From positions 186,001 to 250,000 of the forward strand of contig JADFDM010000005.1 of the NCBI GenBank assembly GCA_018262795.1: DNA of 64,000 nucleotides, in the 5' to 3' direction. Shown piece by piece: positions 28,830 through 39,386 of this stretch (the stretch's first letter is position 1; each line of letters opens with the position of its first letter). The stretch is from Sphingobacteriales bacterium (GTDB lineage: Bacteria; Bacteroidota; Bacteroidia; Chitinophagales; LD1). The position numbers were made by a program, and so were the translations under genes. Below the pieces are notes generated by a model. That model was not told the DNA's origin. It ran no database searches and worked only from the letters and a program-made list of their open reading frames with translations.

Positions 28830-29327
28830 TTACGCGCTATGCTTGTGTTTCCTTTTCTTTACTTCACTGTTATCCTTGCACTCTTCTAAGAGTTGTAGAA
28901 TGGTTTTTTGTAAGCCGGGATGCACAAAGTCAGCAGCAATTTCGTTCAGTGGCTCTAATGAAAATCTCCTCTCAGTCATCAGTGCGTGAGGTATTTTCAA
29001 CTCGTCCAATTCAATTATTTCATTTCCGTAAAGAAGGATGTCAATATCCATTTCGCGCGGCCCCCATTTCTCGCTGGCTGTTCGCCCTACTTCTAATTCA
29101 ATCCCTTTTACCGCAGTCAGCAAGTTCTCGGGCGACAAGTTGGTATATAGCTTCACCGCCATGTTCAAAAAGTCGGGCTGCTCTTTGTTTCCCCATGCTT
29201 CGGTTTCATAAATCGAAGATTGAGATAAGATACTTCCACAGCGGAATTCAATCAAGCGGCAGGCGTTTTCAAGATTTTCGTTGCAGTTTCCGGTATTGCA
29301 ACCGAGTAAAAGATAGATTTCTGTCAT
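28830..29327 (-). CDS. folK: 2-amino-4-hydroxy-6-hydroxymethyldihydropteridine pyrophosphokinase
   Basis: MTEIYLLLGCNTGN...SSIYETEAWGNKEQPDFLNM...KWGPREMDIDILLYG; start trimmed to MTEIYL. Confidence 0.92.
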   Translation of the reverse strand: MTEIYLLLGCNTGNCNENLENACRLIEFRCGSILSQSSIYETEAWGNKEQPDFLNMAVKLYTNLSPENLLTAVKGIELEVGRTASEKWGPREMDIDILLYGNEIIELDELKIPHALMTERRFSLEPLNEIAADFVHPGLQKTILQLLEECKDNSEVKKRKHKHSA

Positions 29328-29404
29328 GCGCCTCAAAATATTATTATTGCAAACCAATAAAATTTATCGCAACTCTTCCCGTCAAATCTCAAAATTAAGT
29401 TCTT

Positions 29405-31153
29405 ATGAGACAGTTTATCAAATTCGTATTCGCTACCGTCATCGGTCTTTTTCTGTTCTGCGTGATTGGTATCCTTATTATTGCTGGCATTGCCGCCTCT
29501 GCCGGAAAAGAGAAGGTGGCCACGGTAAAGTCCAACTCTGTATTAGAATTAGACCTGAATTACGACATCCCTGAGAAAACAGTGGATAATCCTTTTGCAG
29601 GATTTGCCTCCGGTGATTTTAAAGCAAAGAAGGCTATTGGGCTGACTGAAATCAGAGACTGCATCAAAAAAGCAAAGACAGACGACAATATCAAAGGCAT
29701 TTATCTGCCACTAGGCCTTAACGGCAATGGTTATGCTACGCTTGGTGCTATCCGCGAAGCATTAGTTGATTTTAAAACAAGCGGAAAATTTGTTTACGCC
29801 TACGGTACTTTTGCTTCGCAAAAATCCTATTACTTATCTACCGTTGCCAATAAGATTTTTATAAACCCGAGCGGATTGGTAGAGCTGAAAGGCTTTGGCC
29901 GCGAAATTAGCTACTTCAAAAACATGTTTGATAAGTTGGGAATAGAAGTGCAGGACTTTCATTGCGGAGCTTACAAAAGCGCCATCGAACCCTTTATCCG
30001 CAACAACATGAGCGATGCCAATCGGGAGCAATTAACCTTGCTTTACGGAGATGTGTATCACAACTTCCTTCAAAGCATCGCCAGCGACCGGAAGATTGAT
30101 TCTGCCGAACTAAATGACATTATCAACGGCTTGTGGGCAGAAACGCCACAGAAGGATAAAGAGTTGAATTTGATAGACGGAGTTTCTTACTATGATGAGG
30201 TGGTTGATGAAATGAAAACCAAAATAGGGATAGAAAAAAAGAAGGATTTAGAAATTACCGAGTTGCAGAAATATGCCACTACGCTGAAAAAGGACTTTAG
30301 CATTACTAATAAAATTGCTGTGGTATATGCGGAGGGAGAAATTGTGGATGGAGATGGAAAGGACGGACAGATAGGCGGAGATAAGTTTGCAAAGCTCATT
30401 GCTAAACTACGGAAAGACGAAAACGTAAAAGCCATTGTGTTACGAGTAAATTCTCCCGGTGGAAGTGCTTTGGCTTCGGATGTGATGTGGCGCGAACTTA
30501 TATTGGCGAAAAAGGAAAAGCCCTTGGTTGTTTCTTTTGGGGATGTCGCGGCTTCCGGTGGGTATTATATTTCCTGCATGGGCGATAGAATATTTGCAGA
30601 ACCAAACACGATTACAGGCTCTATTGGCGTATTCGGTTTAATCCCCAACATGCAGAAATTGCTGACCGATAAAATGGGAATTACTTTCGACCAAGTGAAG
30701 GTGACCAAACATGGCGTGCTGGGAGGCATCACTTCTCCGCTGGATGCCGATGAATCGGCTATTGCGCAGCGCAACGTAGAGAAAACATACCGCGAATTTA
30801 AAACACACGTAGCCGAAGGTCGCGGCAAAGACACCGCCTATATTGAAACTATCGCGCAGGGGCGTGTATGGACAGGCGATCAAGGGATAGCGAATGGCTT
30901 AGTAGATGAAATAGGCGGTTTGGATGAAGCGGTGGCTTTTGCTGCCAAGAAAGCGAACCTGAAAGAATACCGTTTAAAGAGTTACCCGGAGGAGAAGTCG
31001 CTGAGTGAGAAAATTGCGGAGAGCTTTGGCGATGTGAAAGCGGGTTGGGTGAAACAAGAATTGGGGGAACAATACGATGTTTACCAAACCATCCAATGGC
31101 TAAAACAAAGCAAAGGAACTCAAATGAAGATGGTGTACAATTTAGGACTGTAA
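29405..31153 (+). CDS. sppA: Signal peptide peptidase SppA, 67K type
   Basis: LRVNSPGGSALASDVMWREL, VAASGGYYISC, EPNTITGSIGVFG. Confidence 0.93.
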   Translation: MRQFIKFVFATVIGLFLFCVIGILIIAGIAASAGKEKVATVKSNSVLELDLNYDIPEKTVDNPFAGFASGDFKAKKAIGLTEIRDCIKKAKTDDNIKGIYLPLGLNGNGYATLGAIREALVDFKTSGKFVYAYGTFASQKSYYLSTVANKIFINPSGLVELKGFGREISYFKNMFDKLGIEVQDFHCGAYKSAIEPFIRNNMSDANREQLTLLYGDVYHNFLQSIASDRKIDSAELNDIINGLWAETPQKDKELNLIDGVSYYDEVVDEMKTKIGIEKKKDLEITELQKYATTLKKDFSITNKIAVVYAEGEIVDGDGKDGQIGGDKFAKLIAKLRKDENVKAIVLRVNSPGGSALASDVMWRELILAKKEKPLVVSFGDVAASGGYYISCMGDRIFAEPNTITGSIGVFGLIPNMQKLLTDKMGITFDQVKVTKHGVLGGITSPLDADESAIAQRNVEKTYREFKTHVAEGRGKDTAYIETIAQGRVWTGDQGIANGLVDEIGGLDEAVAFAAKKANLKEYRLKSYPEEKSLSEKIAESFGDVKAGWVKQELGEQYDVYQTIQWLKQSKGTQMKMVYNLGL

Positions 31154-31321
31154 GAAAATGATACCGGTAGAAATGAAGTAGCCGTTTACCCAATCGCAAA
31201 ACTGTTATTCGTATTTTTTAAACCTACGTGTTACTTCATTCTGCACATACATCCTCCCCAACAAACCGTTCTAAGCCGCTCTCTTTTCTATTTTTGGCAC
31301 TGCTACCAAATAGCTACCGCA

Positions 31322-32629
31322 TTGAATCTTGAGTTTTTCATCGTCCGCAAAATTGCATTCTCTACTCGTAAAAGTTTTTCAGCTTTTATTATACGCATTG
31401 CTATTGCAGCCGTAGCGCTCAGTCTGTGTGCTATGATTGTAGCCATTTCAATGGTCACCGGTTTTCAAAATCAAATACGCAATAAGGTTTTTGGCTTTTG
31501 GTCGCACTTAGAAATTGTTCCCTTTAGTTTGTCAAACTCCTTGCAAGAACAGGGTATTTATCGCTATCAAGATTTTTATACCGACAGCACCTTACTGCCG
31601 GAAGTAAGGCATATTCAGGTAACCGCATTGAAGGGTGGATTGCTCAAAACCAAGGATGATTTTGAAGGAGTGGTATTAAAAGGAGTTGGCGATGATTTTG
31701 AATGGGGAAACTTTAAACCATACTTGAAACAAGGCGACACTCTCACTATTGGAAGCGATGAAAACCGAAAAGGGATACTGATTTCAAAGGCTACGGCCGA
31801 TCGGTTGGAATTAAAAATAGGGGATAAGTTGACCGTTACTTTTATGGGTAAAACGATTCGCAATCGGCCATTCAAAGTGGCAGGCATATACGAAACCGGC
31901 CTGGAAGAATTTGATAAGCGCTACGCTTTGGTGGACATAGGTATTATTCAGGAACTCAATCACTGGGGGAAAGACACCGTAGGAGGGTTTGAAGTATTTC
32001 TGAAAGCGAACAACCTGTTTAAGAGCCGGCAGCGGGCCTACTTTCTTACCTTGTTTGGCAGCTTGCTGAGTGACGAACACCGAATGGAGTTGGCGAAAGA
32101 CCCAATTGAAAATATTGCGGAAGATGTGTATTCGCATATTAATAATCCGGCATTGGATGTGCAAACCATTAAGAGCCTGAACCCCGGCATATTCGATTGG
32201 TTAGAACTGCAAACCATGAATGAGTTGATTATTCTCACCTTGATGTTAGTGGTGGCAGCTATTAATATGATTACCGCCTTGCTGATTTTGATTTTGGAGC
32301 GAACAAACATGATAGGTATCATGAAAGCACTTGGGGCTGATAACCTCTCTATCCGAAAATTATTTCTGTATTACAGTGCTGTGATCATAGGAGTTGGTTT
32401 GCTGGCAGGAAATGTGGTGGGCATTGGCATTTGCATGATGCAAAAATATTTCCATCTCATCAAGCTCCCGCAGGAATCTTACTACCTGTCTTATGTACCT
32501 ATCGAAATGAATTTTTCATGGATTGCCTTACTGAACCTAGGAACAGTAATCGTAACCTTACTCATCCTCATCCTCCCTACTTCCTTGGTTTCGCGTATTT
32601 CACCGGTCAAGGCGATTCGCTTCGACTAA
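31322..32629 (+). CDS. ABC transporter permease, LolC/LolE/FtsX family (TTG start)
   Basis: Four-TM architecture, IAVAALSLCAMIVAISMVTGFQ, C-terminal SPVKAIRFD. Confidence 0.85.
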   Translation: MNLEFFIVRKIAFSTRKSFSAFIIRIAIAAVALSLCAMIVAISMVTGFQNQIRNKVFGFWSHLEIVPFSLSNSLQEQGIYRYQDFYTDSTLLPEVRHIQVTALKGGLLKTKDDFEGVVLKGVGDDFEWGNFKPYLKQGDTLTIGSDENRKGILISKATADRLELKIGDKLTVTFMGKTIRNRPFKVAGIYETGLEEFDKRYALVDIGIIQELNHWGKDTVGGFEVFLKANNLFKSRQRAYFLTLFGSLLSDEHRMELAKDPIENIAEDVYSHINNPALDVQTIKSLNPGIFDWLELQTMNELIILTLMLVVAAINMITALLILILERTNMIGIMKALGADNLSIRKLFLYYSAVIIGVGLLAGNVVGIGICMMQKYFHLIKLPQESYYLSYVPIEMNFSWIALLNLGTVIVTLLILILPTSLVSRISPVKAIRFD

Positions 32630-32708
32630 AGGGACTACCTGCTTTATTATTCTTTCCCTTTATTTGCCTCCGCGTTTATTTACGAAAACTCACAAAAACA
32701 GGAACCCT

Positions 32709-34100
32709 ATGAATTATGATTTAATGGTGATAGGAACCGGCCCGGGTGGATATGTAGCCGCTATCCGCGCTTCTCAACTCGGACTAAAAGTAGCTGTGGT
32801 AGAGAAAGAAAGCCTCGGTGGAATTTGTCTTAACTGGGGTTGTATTCCCACTAAGGCATTACTCAAAAGTGCGCAGGTGTTTGAATACCTCCAACATGCC
32901 GCAGACTATGGAATTTCTGTGGCCAGCCCCAAGGCCGACTTTGGTGCGATAGTAAAACGGAGTAGAGGAGTAGCGGAAGGGATGAGTAAGGGCGTTCAGT
33001 TTTTGATGAAGAAAAATAAAATTGACGTAATCACAGGAGCCGGCAAATTGAAAAAAGGTGGGAAAGTAGAAGTAACAGATGCTGCCGGAAAGAAATCGGA
33101 ATACACCGCCAAACATATTATCCTGGCTACCGGAGCGCGCAGCCGCGAACTTCCCAATGTGAAGCAAGACGGCAAAAAAGTGATTGGCTACCGCGAAGCA
33201 ATGAATCTTCCCAAGCAGCCCGAATCTATGTTAGTAATGGGTAGCGGTGCTATTGGATTAGAGTTTGCCTATTTCTATGCGGCCCTCGGAACCAAAGTTA
33301 CGGTGGTAGAATTTTTAGATACCGTATTGCCTCGCGAGGACAAGGATATTTCAAAAGAGATGGAGCGTATTCTCAAGAAAAAGGGAATAGCGGTGATCCC
33401 CGGCACTGCGGTAGAAAAGGTAAATGTTACCGGCAAAGACTGCGTGGTTTCTTTGAAATCGAAAGATGGAAAAACCAGCAATATAACATGTGAAGTGGTG
33501 CTTTCGGCTGTGGGAATAAGCACTAACATTGAAGGCATAGGCTTAGAAGAAACGGGTGTAAAAACCGAAAAAGGTTTAGTGGTGGTAGATGATTTTTACT
33601 GCACCAATGTGAATGGAGTGTATGCCATCGGTGATATTGTAAAAGGCCCTGCGTTGGCGCATGTGGCTTCAGCCGAGGGAATTACTTGTGTAGAAAAGAT
33701 TGCCGGGAAAAATCCGGAGCCGATAGATTATCACAACATCCCTTCCTGCACTTATACTTCTCCCGAAGTGGCTTCGGTGGGCTACACCGAAGAAGAGGCA
33801 AAGGCGAAAGGCTACGAACTAAAAATTGGCAAGTTCCCATTTAGCGCTTCGGGCAAGGCCAGTGCCGCAGGGGTCAAAGAAGGTTTTGTGAAAGTGATCT
33901 TTGACGCTAAATACGGGGAATGGCTTGGCTGCCACATGCTGGGAGCCAACGTGACCGAAATGATAGCCGAAGTAGTAGTAGCCCGAAAATTGGAAACTAC
34001 CGGCCATGAAATTATCAAATCCATTCATCCGCATCCCACCATGAGCGAGGCTATTATGGAAGCGGCTGCGGCTGCTTATGGCGAAGTGATTCATCTCTAA
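32709..34100 (+). CDS. lpdA: Dihydrolipoyl dehydrogenase
   Basis: GTGPGGYVAAIRASQLGLKVAVVE, GGICLNWGCIPTKALL, SIHPHPTMSEAIMEA; start trimmed to MNYDLM. Confidence 0.95.
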   Translation: MNYDLMVIGTGPGGYVAAIRASQLGLKVAVVEKESLGGICLNWGCIPTKALLKSAQVFEYLQHAADYGISVASPKADFGAIVKRSRGVAEGMSKGVQFLMKKNKIDVITGAGKLKKGGKVEVTDAAGKKSEYTAKHIILATGARSRELPNVKQDGKKVIGYREAMNLPKQPESMLVMGSGAIGLEFAYFYAALGTKVTVVEFLDTVLPREDKDISKEMERILKKKGIAVIPGTAVEKVNVTGKDCVVSLKSKDGKTSNITCEVVLSAVGISTNIEGIGLEETGVKTEKGLVVVDDFYCTNVNGVYAIGDIVKGPALAHVASAEGITCVEKIAGKNPEPIDYHNIPSCTYTSPEVASVGYTEEEAKAKGYELKIGKFPFSASGKASAAGVKEGFVKVIFDAKYGEWLGCHMLGANVTEMIAEVVVARKLETTGHEIIKSIHPHPTMSEAIMEAAAAAYGEVIHL

Positions 34101-34111
34101 AATTCTATCCC

Positions 34112-34519
34112 GTGCGCAGTACTTATTTGTTCTCTTTTATTCTTTTGCTGATGCTTGCTTCTTGCAGTACTCCTGAAAAATTATTGTGTCGTACTTGGCG
34201 ACCCACAGATATAGATTTTGACGAAACTCAACTTTCTTACGACCCAAGTATGAAGGGAGAAATCATTCAGCAATTGAAAGATACTTTGGTACTCACCTTC
34301 CATAAAGACCACACCTACCGGTTGCAACTTCCCGACCGAGCCGAGCGAGGTACTTGGCGGTTTAATGACACCAATGATACCCTATACACCAACAACGAAA
34401 ACAGTGGAGGGTTGACCAAAATAAATTCGCTGACCAAAGAATTTTTGAACGTTGAATCTCACGATAAGAACGGCATGGACATGAAGTTTATCTTTCAACC
34501 GATTAAAACAAAGAAGTAA
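34112..34519 (+). CDS. Small lipoprotein, lipocalin-like
   Basis: LMLASCSTPEKLLCRTWRPTDI; paralogous to the next gene. Confidence 0.65.
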   Translation: MRSTYLFSFILLLMLASCSTPEKLLCRTWRPTDIDFDETQLSYDPSMKGEIIQQLKDTLVLTFHKDHTYRLQLPDRAERGTWRFNDTNDTLYTNNENSGGLTKINSLTKEFLNVESHDKNGMDMKFIFQPIKTKK

Positions 34520-34929
34520 TGCAGCAGCGCACCTTTCTACTATTCATCGCTCTCGCTTTTGGTGCATCGTCTTGCACCTCGGTACCGAAGTTAGTTTGCA
34601 AGCACTGGAAAGTGGAGGAAGTGAATGTGAACAGTAAATCAAGTTCGCTCAGTGCAGAGCAACTGCGCTCTATACAATATCAACTCAAGAATGAGTTTGA
34701 CTTTCGCTTTTACCCCGACAGCATTTACATGGTCATAAAGGGATACGATACCACTTACGGCAACTGGTATTTATCGGCCAATAAAAAGCAACTTATTTCA
34801 AGTGTGGGAGGGGAGGAGCAAACATCGGAGATATTAAAAATCAACAAGAAGGAGTTTACCTTTCACCCGCTAAAAGATTTCGGCAGCATCAATTTTATCC
34901 GCTGCATACCGGCTACAACCACGAAGTAG
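34519..34929 (+). CDS. Small lipoprotein, lipocalin-like
   Basis: GASSCTSVPKLVCKHWKVEEV; stop/start overlap with the upstream paralogue. Confidence 0.65.
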   Translation: MQQRTFLLFIALAFGASSCTSVPKLVCKHWKVEEVNVNSKSSSLSAEQLRSIQYQLKNEFDFRFYPDSIYMVIKGYDTTYGNWYLSANKKQLISSVGGEEQTSEILKINKKEFTFHPLKDFGSINFIRCIPATTTK

Positions 34930-35467
34930 CATCGGCTATCTTGTACTCATTGTTTATCAATAGAAAGCCAAAGAATTTACGGTCTATGGTTTTGGGATAC
35001 ACAAAAATTACCTCCAACACTATCAGTGAGCGACCATCCGGCTGGGGCATTTCAAAGGCGCGAGAATAATCTATTGAGTTTGTGCCGCTGGCCCATTTGC
35101 TAAAAACATCGGATGTTATGCGAACGATGTTTTTTTCGTAACTGTTTTTTAATGAAAACACATCGGTGCCGTGGCGGGTTGAATCGGTTCCGCGATATAC
35201 AATGAGTGAAGCGAGAGAAGCGTAATCCTTTTTGCGGCTCGCAGCGAAGGCGCTGTCTAAAACTTCGGAAAGAATTGGGATTAAAGAAGAATCGGCATGG
35301 GCAGCGGTCAAGGTGTTAGACGGAATCAAAGGGAGGGTAGTGGTGCTGTCAGTGTTGGCAGCGGTAGTTCCCGCTTTATCTGGGTTGCATTGCTTACACG
35401 ATGGAGTGGACAGTAATACCCCTATCAAAATCGCTGCGCCCAATATCAATCCTGTTCCTTTTTTCAT
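34913..35467 (-). CDS. Hypothetical lipoprotein
   Basis: Signal peptide, ...STPSCKQCNPDKAG. Confidence 0.65.
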   Translation of the reverse strand: MKKGTGLILGAAILIGVLLSTPSCKQCNPDKAGTTAANTDSTTTLPLIPSNTLTAAHADSSLIPILSEVLDSAFAASRKKDYASLASLIVYRGTDSTRHGTDVFSLKNSYEKNIVRITSDVFSKWASGTNSIDYSRAFEMPQPDGRSLIVLEVIFVYPKTIDRKFFGFLLINNEYKIADATSWL

Positions 35468-35904
35468 TGTTTCCTCTTTAACTGTTTCTCCATCCGGTAA
35501 TGTGGGATGGTCACTTCGGTAAATTCAGCGCTGGTGATCCGGTAGCCTAATTTGTGATAAAAGGGTACCGCTGTTTTCCTTGCATTGCAAAATAGCACCT
35601 CCCTGCCTTTCCCGACTGCATATTCTTCGGCTGCCAGTGAAAGCTGCCTGCCCAAACCTTTCCTCTGGTGGTTATCGCTAACTGCCACCTGGCGCATTTT
35701 CATTCGTTCCCCTCCATCCTCCGTGAGAGTGAGACAAGCTATCAATTCTTCTCCCTCAAACATTCCTATATGAACATCGTTGATGTCTTTTGCCAACTCT
35801 TCTGCGGTGAACGCGATGCCTAATGGTTTTCTCAAAACTTTATCTCTTAAAGCCAAGGCGAGTTTGTATTCTGAACTTCCATGCAAAAAAACTTTTATCT
35901 GCAT
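35464..35904 (-). CDS. GNAT family N-acetyltransferase
   Basis: MRQVAVSDNHQRKGLGRQLSLAAEEYAVGKG...CNARKTAVPFYHKLGY. Confidence 0.9.
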   Translation of the reverse strand: MQIKVFLHGSSEYKLALALRDKVLRKPLGIAFTAEELAKDINDVHIGMFEGEELIACLTLTEDGGERMKMRQVAVSDNHQRKGLGRQLSLAAEEYAVGKGREVLFCNARKTAVPFYHKLGYRITSAEFTEVTIPHYRMEKQLKRKQ

Positions 35905-35978
35905 AACAGTTGCTAATAAAGCAAAAAATAAATTCGCAGTTTCAGGTTTGTTTTACATTCCGAAAAAATCTACCGTTT

Positions 35979-36344
35979 ATGAGCCATCTCCGCTTCCTGA
36001 TTTCGTTTTTAGTTCTTCTCACTTTCACCGCTGCTGCGCAACAAACGGATAATAAGACCTCGGAAACTCCGCAGGCGCGAACCCGGAAAACAGTCGCCAA
36101 ACTCAATTTAGCTACGGGAATCAAGGGGGAGCAAATCAATCAAGCGAGTGTGATCTTCTTGGATTTCTACACCCAAAAGGATGCTATTAAAGGAGATATG
36201 AAGATGAAGGAGCAGCAAAAGGAAGGGAAGTTGAAAGAATTGAAGGCGGAAAGAAATAAGAAACTGAAAGCGATTCTCACTCCTGACCAATGGAAGAAGT
36301 GGCAGACCTATAAGGACGAGAAGAAAGCCGGTAAAAAGAAATAA
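35979..36344 (+). CDS. Small secreted Lys-rich protein, possibly Spy/CpxP-like
   Basis: MSHLRFLISFLVLLTFTAAAQQ signal peptide; LKAILTPDQWKKWQTYKDEKK. Confidence 0.6.
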   Translation: MSHLRFLISFLVLLTFTAAAQQTDNKTSETPQARTRKTVAKLNLATGIKGEQINQASVIFLDFYTQKDAIKGDMKMKEQQKEGKLKELKAERNKKLKAILTPDQWKKWQTYKDEKKAGKKK

Positions 36345-36402
36345 GCCTCTTTGTCCTTTCCTGAAATAGCTTGACACATTTTGAGGTAGTTGCTGCGAGA
36401 AA

Positions 36403-38070
36403 TCAGGTTTGTATGATTCCTACATTGAACTGTTTGGTAATAGGGGCATGGTTGGCCGCTTCTATACCCATAGAGATAACCTTGCGGGTATCTACGGGGT
36501 CAATAATGCCGTCCGTCCACAGGCGGGCAGCGGCATATTTGGGGTCAAGCGTCTTGAAATATCTGGCGCGGATATCATCCAGTAGTTTCTTTTCGGTATC
36601 GGGGTGAATTTCTTCGCCTTTTTTCTTTAAAGCCGAAACCTGAATTTGCAACAGCGTTTTAGCGGCTTGGTCGCCCCCCATCACTGCAATGCGCGAACTG
36701 GGCCATGCGTAAATTAAGCGAGGGCCGTAGGCCTTGCCACACATGGCATAGTTGCCGGCTCCGTAGCTGTTGCCTATTACAATGGTAAACTTGGGCACCA
36801 CGGAGTTAGAGACTGCACTCACCATTTTCGCTCCATCTTTAATAATTCCTCCGTGTTCGCTGCGCGAGCCGACCATAAAGCCGGTCACATCTTGCAGAAA
36901 AACGAGGGGAATTTTTTTCTGGTTACAGTTCATAATAAAGCGAGCCGCTTTATCGGCACTGTCAGAGTATATCACTCCACCAAACTGCATTTCGCCCTTT
37001 TTGCTCTTCACCACTTTGCGTTGGTTGGCTACAATGCCCACCGCCCATCCGTCAATACGAGCATATACGCATACGATAGACTTGCCGTATTCCTCCTTGT
37101 ATTCCACCCACTCCGAATTATCAACTAAGCGTTTAATAATTTCGTGAGTGCTGTACTGGCTGGTAATATTTTCAGGAATAATGCCATAGATATCAGCGGG
37201 GTTTTCGTTGGGCGGAACAGCGTCAATTCGGTCAAATCCGGCTTTTGCATTGTGCCCCAGCTTATCCACCAAGTCGCGAATGGTTTTCAAGCATTGCGCA
37301 TCATCTTTCATTTTGTAATCGGTCACTCCCGAAATTTCGCAATGCGTAGAAGCGCCCCCTAATAACTCATTGTCAACATCTTCTCCAATAGCCGACTTTA
37401 CCAAATAACTTCCGGCCAAAAACACAGAGCCGGTACCCTCTACAATCAGCGCCTCGTCACTCAATATCGGAAGGTAAGCCCCACCGGCTACGCAACTGCC
37501 CATAATGGCGGCAATTTGCGGGATGCCCATCGAACTCAAAATAGAATTGTTGTAAAAGATGCGTCCGAAGTTTTCCTTGTCGGGGAATACTTCATCTTGC
37601 ATGGGCAGATAAGCCCCTGCACTGTCCACCAAGTAAATGATGGGGATATGATTCTCGATGGCTATTTCCTGTGCGCGCAGATTCTTTTTGGCAGTGATAG
37701 GAAACCACGCCCCTGCTTTTACGGTGGCATCATTTGCCACCACAATACACAGGCGACCTTTAATATAGCCCAACTGCACCACCACCCCGCCCGATGGGCA
37801 GCCGCCTTCGCTCTCATACATACCATAGCCGGCAAATTCGCCCACTTCCACCGTAGGTTTGTTTTTATCGAGCAGTTGCTCTATCCGCTCTCTGGCGGTC
37901 ATCTTTCCTCTGGCTTTGTGTTTCTCAATGGCCTTTTTACCTCCGCCCAAGCGCACTTGCTCACTCACTCGCCTTAAATCACTGAGCATCATTTTCATGG
38001 CATCCTCATTTTTGTTGAATTCCATGTTCAGCTTCTCGTTCTTTTTCAGGTTGGCATCCTCTAATTTCAT
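36403..38070 (-). CDS. Acyl-CoA carboxylase carboxyltransferase (beta) subunit
   Basis: IIYLVDSAGAYLPMQDEVFPD, GSCVAGGAYLP, QDVTGFMVGSRSEHGGI, YGAGNYAMCGKAYGPR; methylcrotonoyl/propionyl-CoA carboxylase type. Confidence 0.93.
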   Translation of the reverse strand: MKLEDANLKKNEKLNMEFNKNEDAMKMMLSDLRRVSEQVRLGGGKKAIEKHKARGKMTARERIEQLLDKNKPTVEVGEFAGYGMYESEGGCPSGGVVVQLGYIKGRLCIVVANDATVKAGAWFPITAKKNLRAQEIAIENHIPIIYLVDSAGAYLPMQDEVFPDKENFGRIFYNNSILSSMGIPQIAAIMGSCVAGGAYLPILSDEALIVEGTGSVFLAGSYLVKSAIGEDVDNELLGGASTHCEISGVTDYKMKDDAQCLKTIRDLVDKLGHNAKAGFDRIDAVPPNENPADIYGIIPENITSQYSTHEIIKRLVDNSEWVEYKEEYGKSIVCVYARIDGWAVGIVANQRKVVKSKKGEMQFGGVIYSDSADKAARFIMNCNQKKIPLVFLQDVTGFMVGSRSEHGGIIKDGAKMVSAVSNSVVPKFTIVIGNSYGAGNYAMCGKAYGPRLIYAWPSSRIAVMGGDQAAKTLLQIQVSALKKKGEEIHPDTEKKLLDDIRARYFKTLDPKYAAARLWTDGIIDPVDTRKVISMGIEAANHAPITKQFNVGIIQT

Positions 38071-38175
38071 GTTGTACTTTTATTTAGGTGGGCTAAATTA
38101 TAAGATTCACCTGCATTTGAAACAAGCATTTTGGGCAGACGCATTCGAGGCAAAGATTTTTATATTCATCCGCGC

Positions 38176-38727
38176 ATGGAAAGAAATCTTGGAGTAAAAC
38201 TCTTGCCGGTATTTATTTTTTTGATTGCGATGGGGCTGCGGGCACAGGATACTGCTGCCGTGGCCGAAGAATTGCTGTCGCCTGCTGCTGCGGCTACCCT
38301 TAATACAGCTGCATTGGATTCCTTTTGCCGAAACAATGGGATAGATATAAGTAGAGAGGATTGCCCTGAGTTGTATGCCGAAGTGTTCCGTTGGTATCAC
38401 ACTTGCTATCGCTACGGAGGTTCGGGCGATAAGGGAATTGATTGCAGCGGCTTTGTGAATATGCTATACGAAAAAGTGTATGGCAAGAAGATTCCAAGAG
38501 CTTCGTACCTCATCTATGAAAAATGCAAACCGCTAAGTAAAAAGGAGGAAATGCAAGAAGGGGATTTCGTGTTTTTTAAGATTCGAAAGAAACGGATTTC
38601 GCACGTTGGGATCTATTTGCAGAAAAATAAGTTTGCTCATGCAACTACTCAATCAGGAGTCATTATCAGTGATCTGGATGAAACTTATTACCGAAAATAT
38701 TTTTTCAAAGCCGGAAGGTTGGATTAA
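38176..38727 (+). CDS. NlpC/P60 (C40) peptidase
   Basis: YGGSGDKGIDCSGFVNMLYEKVYG, EGDFVFFKI, ISHVGIYLQKNKFAHA. Confidence 0.9.
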   Translation: MERNLGVKLLPVFIFLIAMGLRAQDTAAVAEELLSPAAAATLNTAALDSFCRNNGIDISREDCPELYAEVFRWYHTCYRYGGSGDKGIDCSGFVNMLYEKVYGKKIPRASYLIYEKCKPLSKKEEMQEGDFVFFKIRKKRISHVGIYLQKNKFAHATTQSGVIISDLDETYYRKYFFKAGRLD

Positions 38728-39300
38728 TTATTTAATACTCTTGAGCAGCAAACTTTCGGCAAACTCTACCACGTTTTGCGGTTTCAGTTTGCGCCAGAGT
38801 ATATCGCTGTAGTGTTGGCCCATGTTTACATAATGGTGCACTCCGCCTTGTTGCATTTCGCTGATAACATGCGCCCTAAAGTTGACCGCTAATATCCAGC
38901 CTTCGTTTTCGCGAATATCTTCGTACCACTCTTCATAATACAAATCATCTGAGGCGTGAAAGTTCAATACATTTTCGCCAATGAGCACAAAGCGTGAAAT
39001 GCCTTGAGTAATCATGGGGTCAATGATGCTGCGTTTCAACTCCATAATATCGTTATGCAGGGCATCGTTCCATTCGCCCATGAGTTCAATTATTGCGATG
39101 GGCTGCTCGTAGTTCACATAAAGAATTTTGCAGTAAAGAGTGGAGGAACCGAAGTTGTCCCACTGCGGATGGATATAGTGATTGTAAATGCGATCCTGAA
39201 AATGAAATTCACTGTACTGCTTGCCGTATAAAGGGGACTGTTTATCTTCCGAAGCAACGTAGTAATCGCGCCAGTGATAGTAAGGTTCTATGTCGTGCAT
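38728..39300 (-). CDS. Hypothetical protein
   Basis: Trp/Tyr-rich ORF; start chosen at MHDIEPYYHW. Confidence 0.65.
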   Translation of the reverse strand: MHDIEPYYHWRDYYVASEDKQSPLYGKQYSEFHFQDRIYNHYIHPQWDNFGSSTLYCKILYVNYEQPIAIIELMGEWNDALHNDIMELKRSIIDPMITQGISRFVLIGENVLNFHASDDLYYEEWYEDIRENEGWILAVNFRAHVISEMQQGGVHHYVNMGQHYSDILWRKLKPQNVVEFAESLLLKSIK

Positions 39301-39386
39301 AAGGGGTCTCAGAAATATTGCTAATAGCAAACCTGATCTTTTAATTTCAAACCACAAACAGCAAACTCTCTTATTTTAGCTTCCTT

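Noticed and set aside
28670-29398. 242-aa + strand ORF
   Set aside because: Antisense to the well-supported folK gene; composition is low-plausibility and Ser/Arg/Phe-rich.
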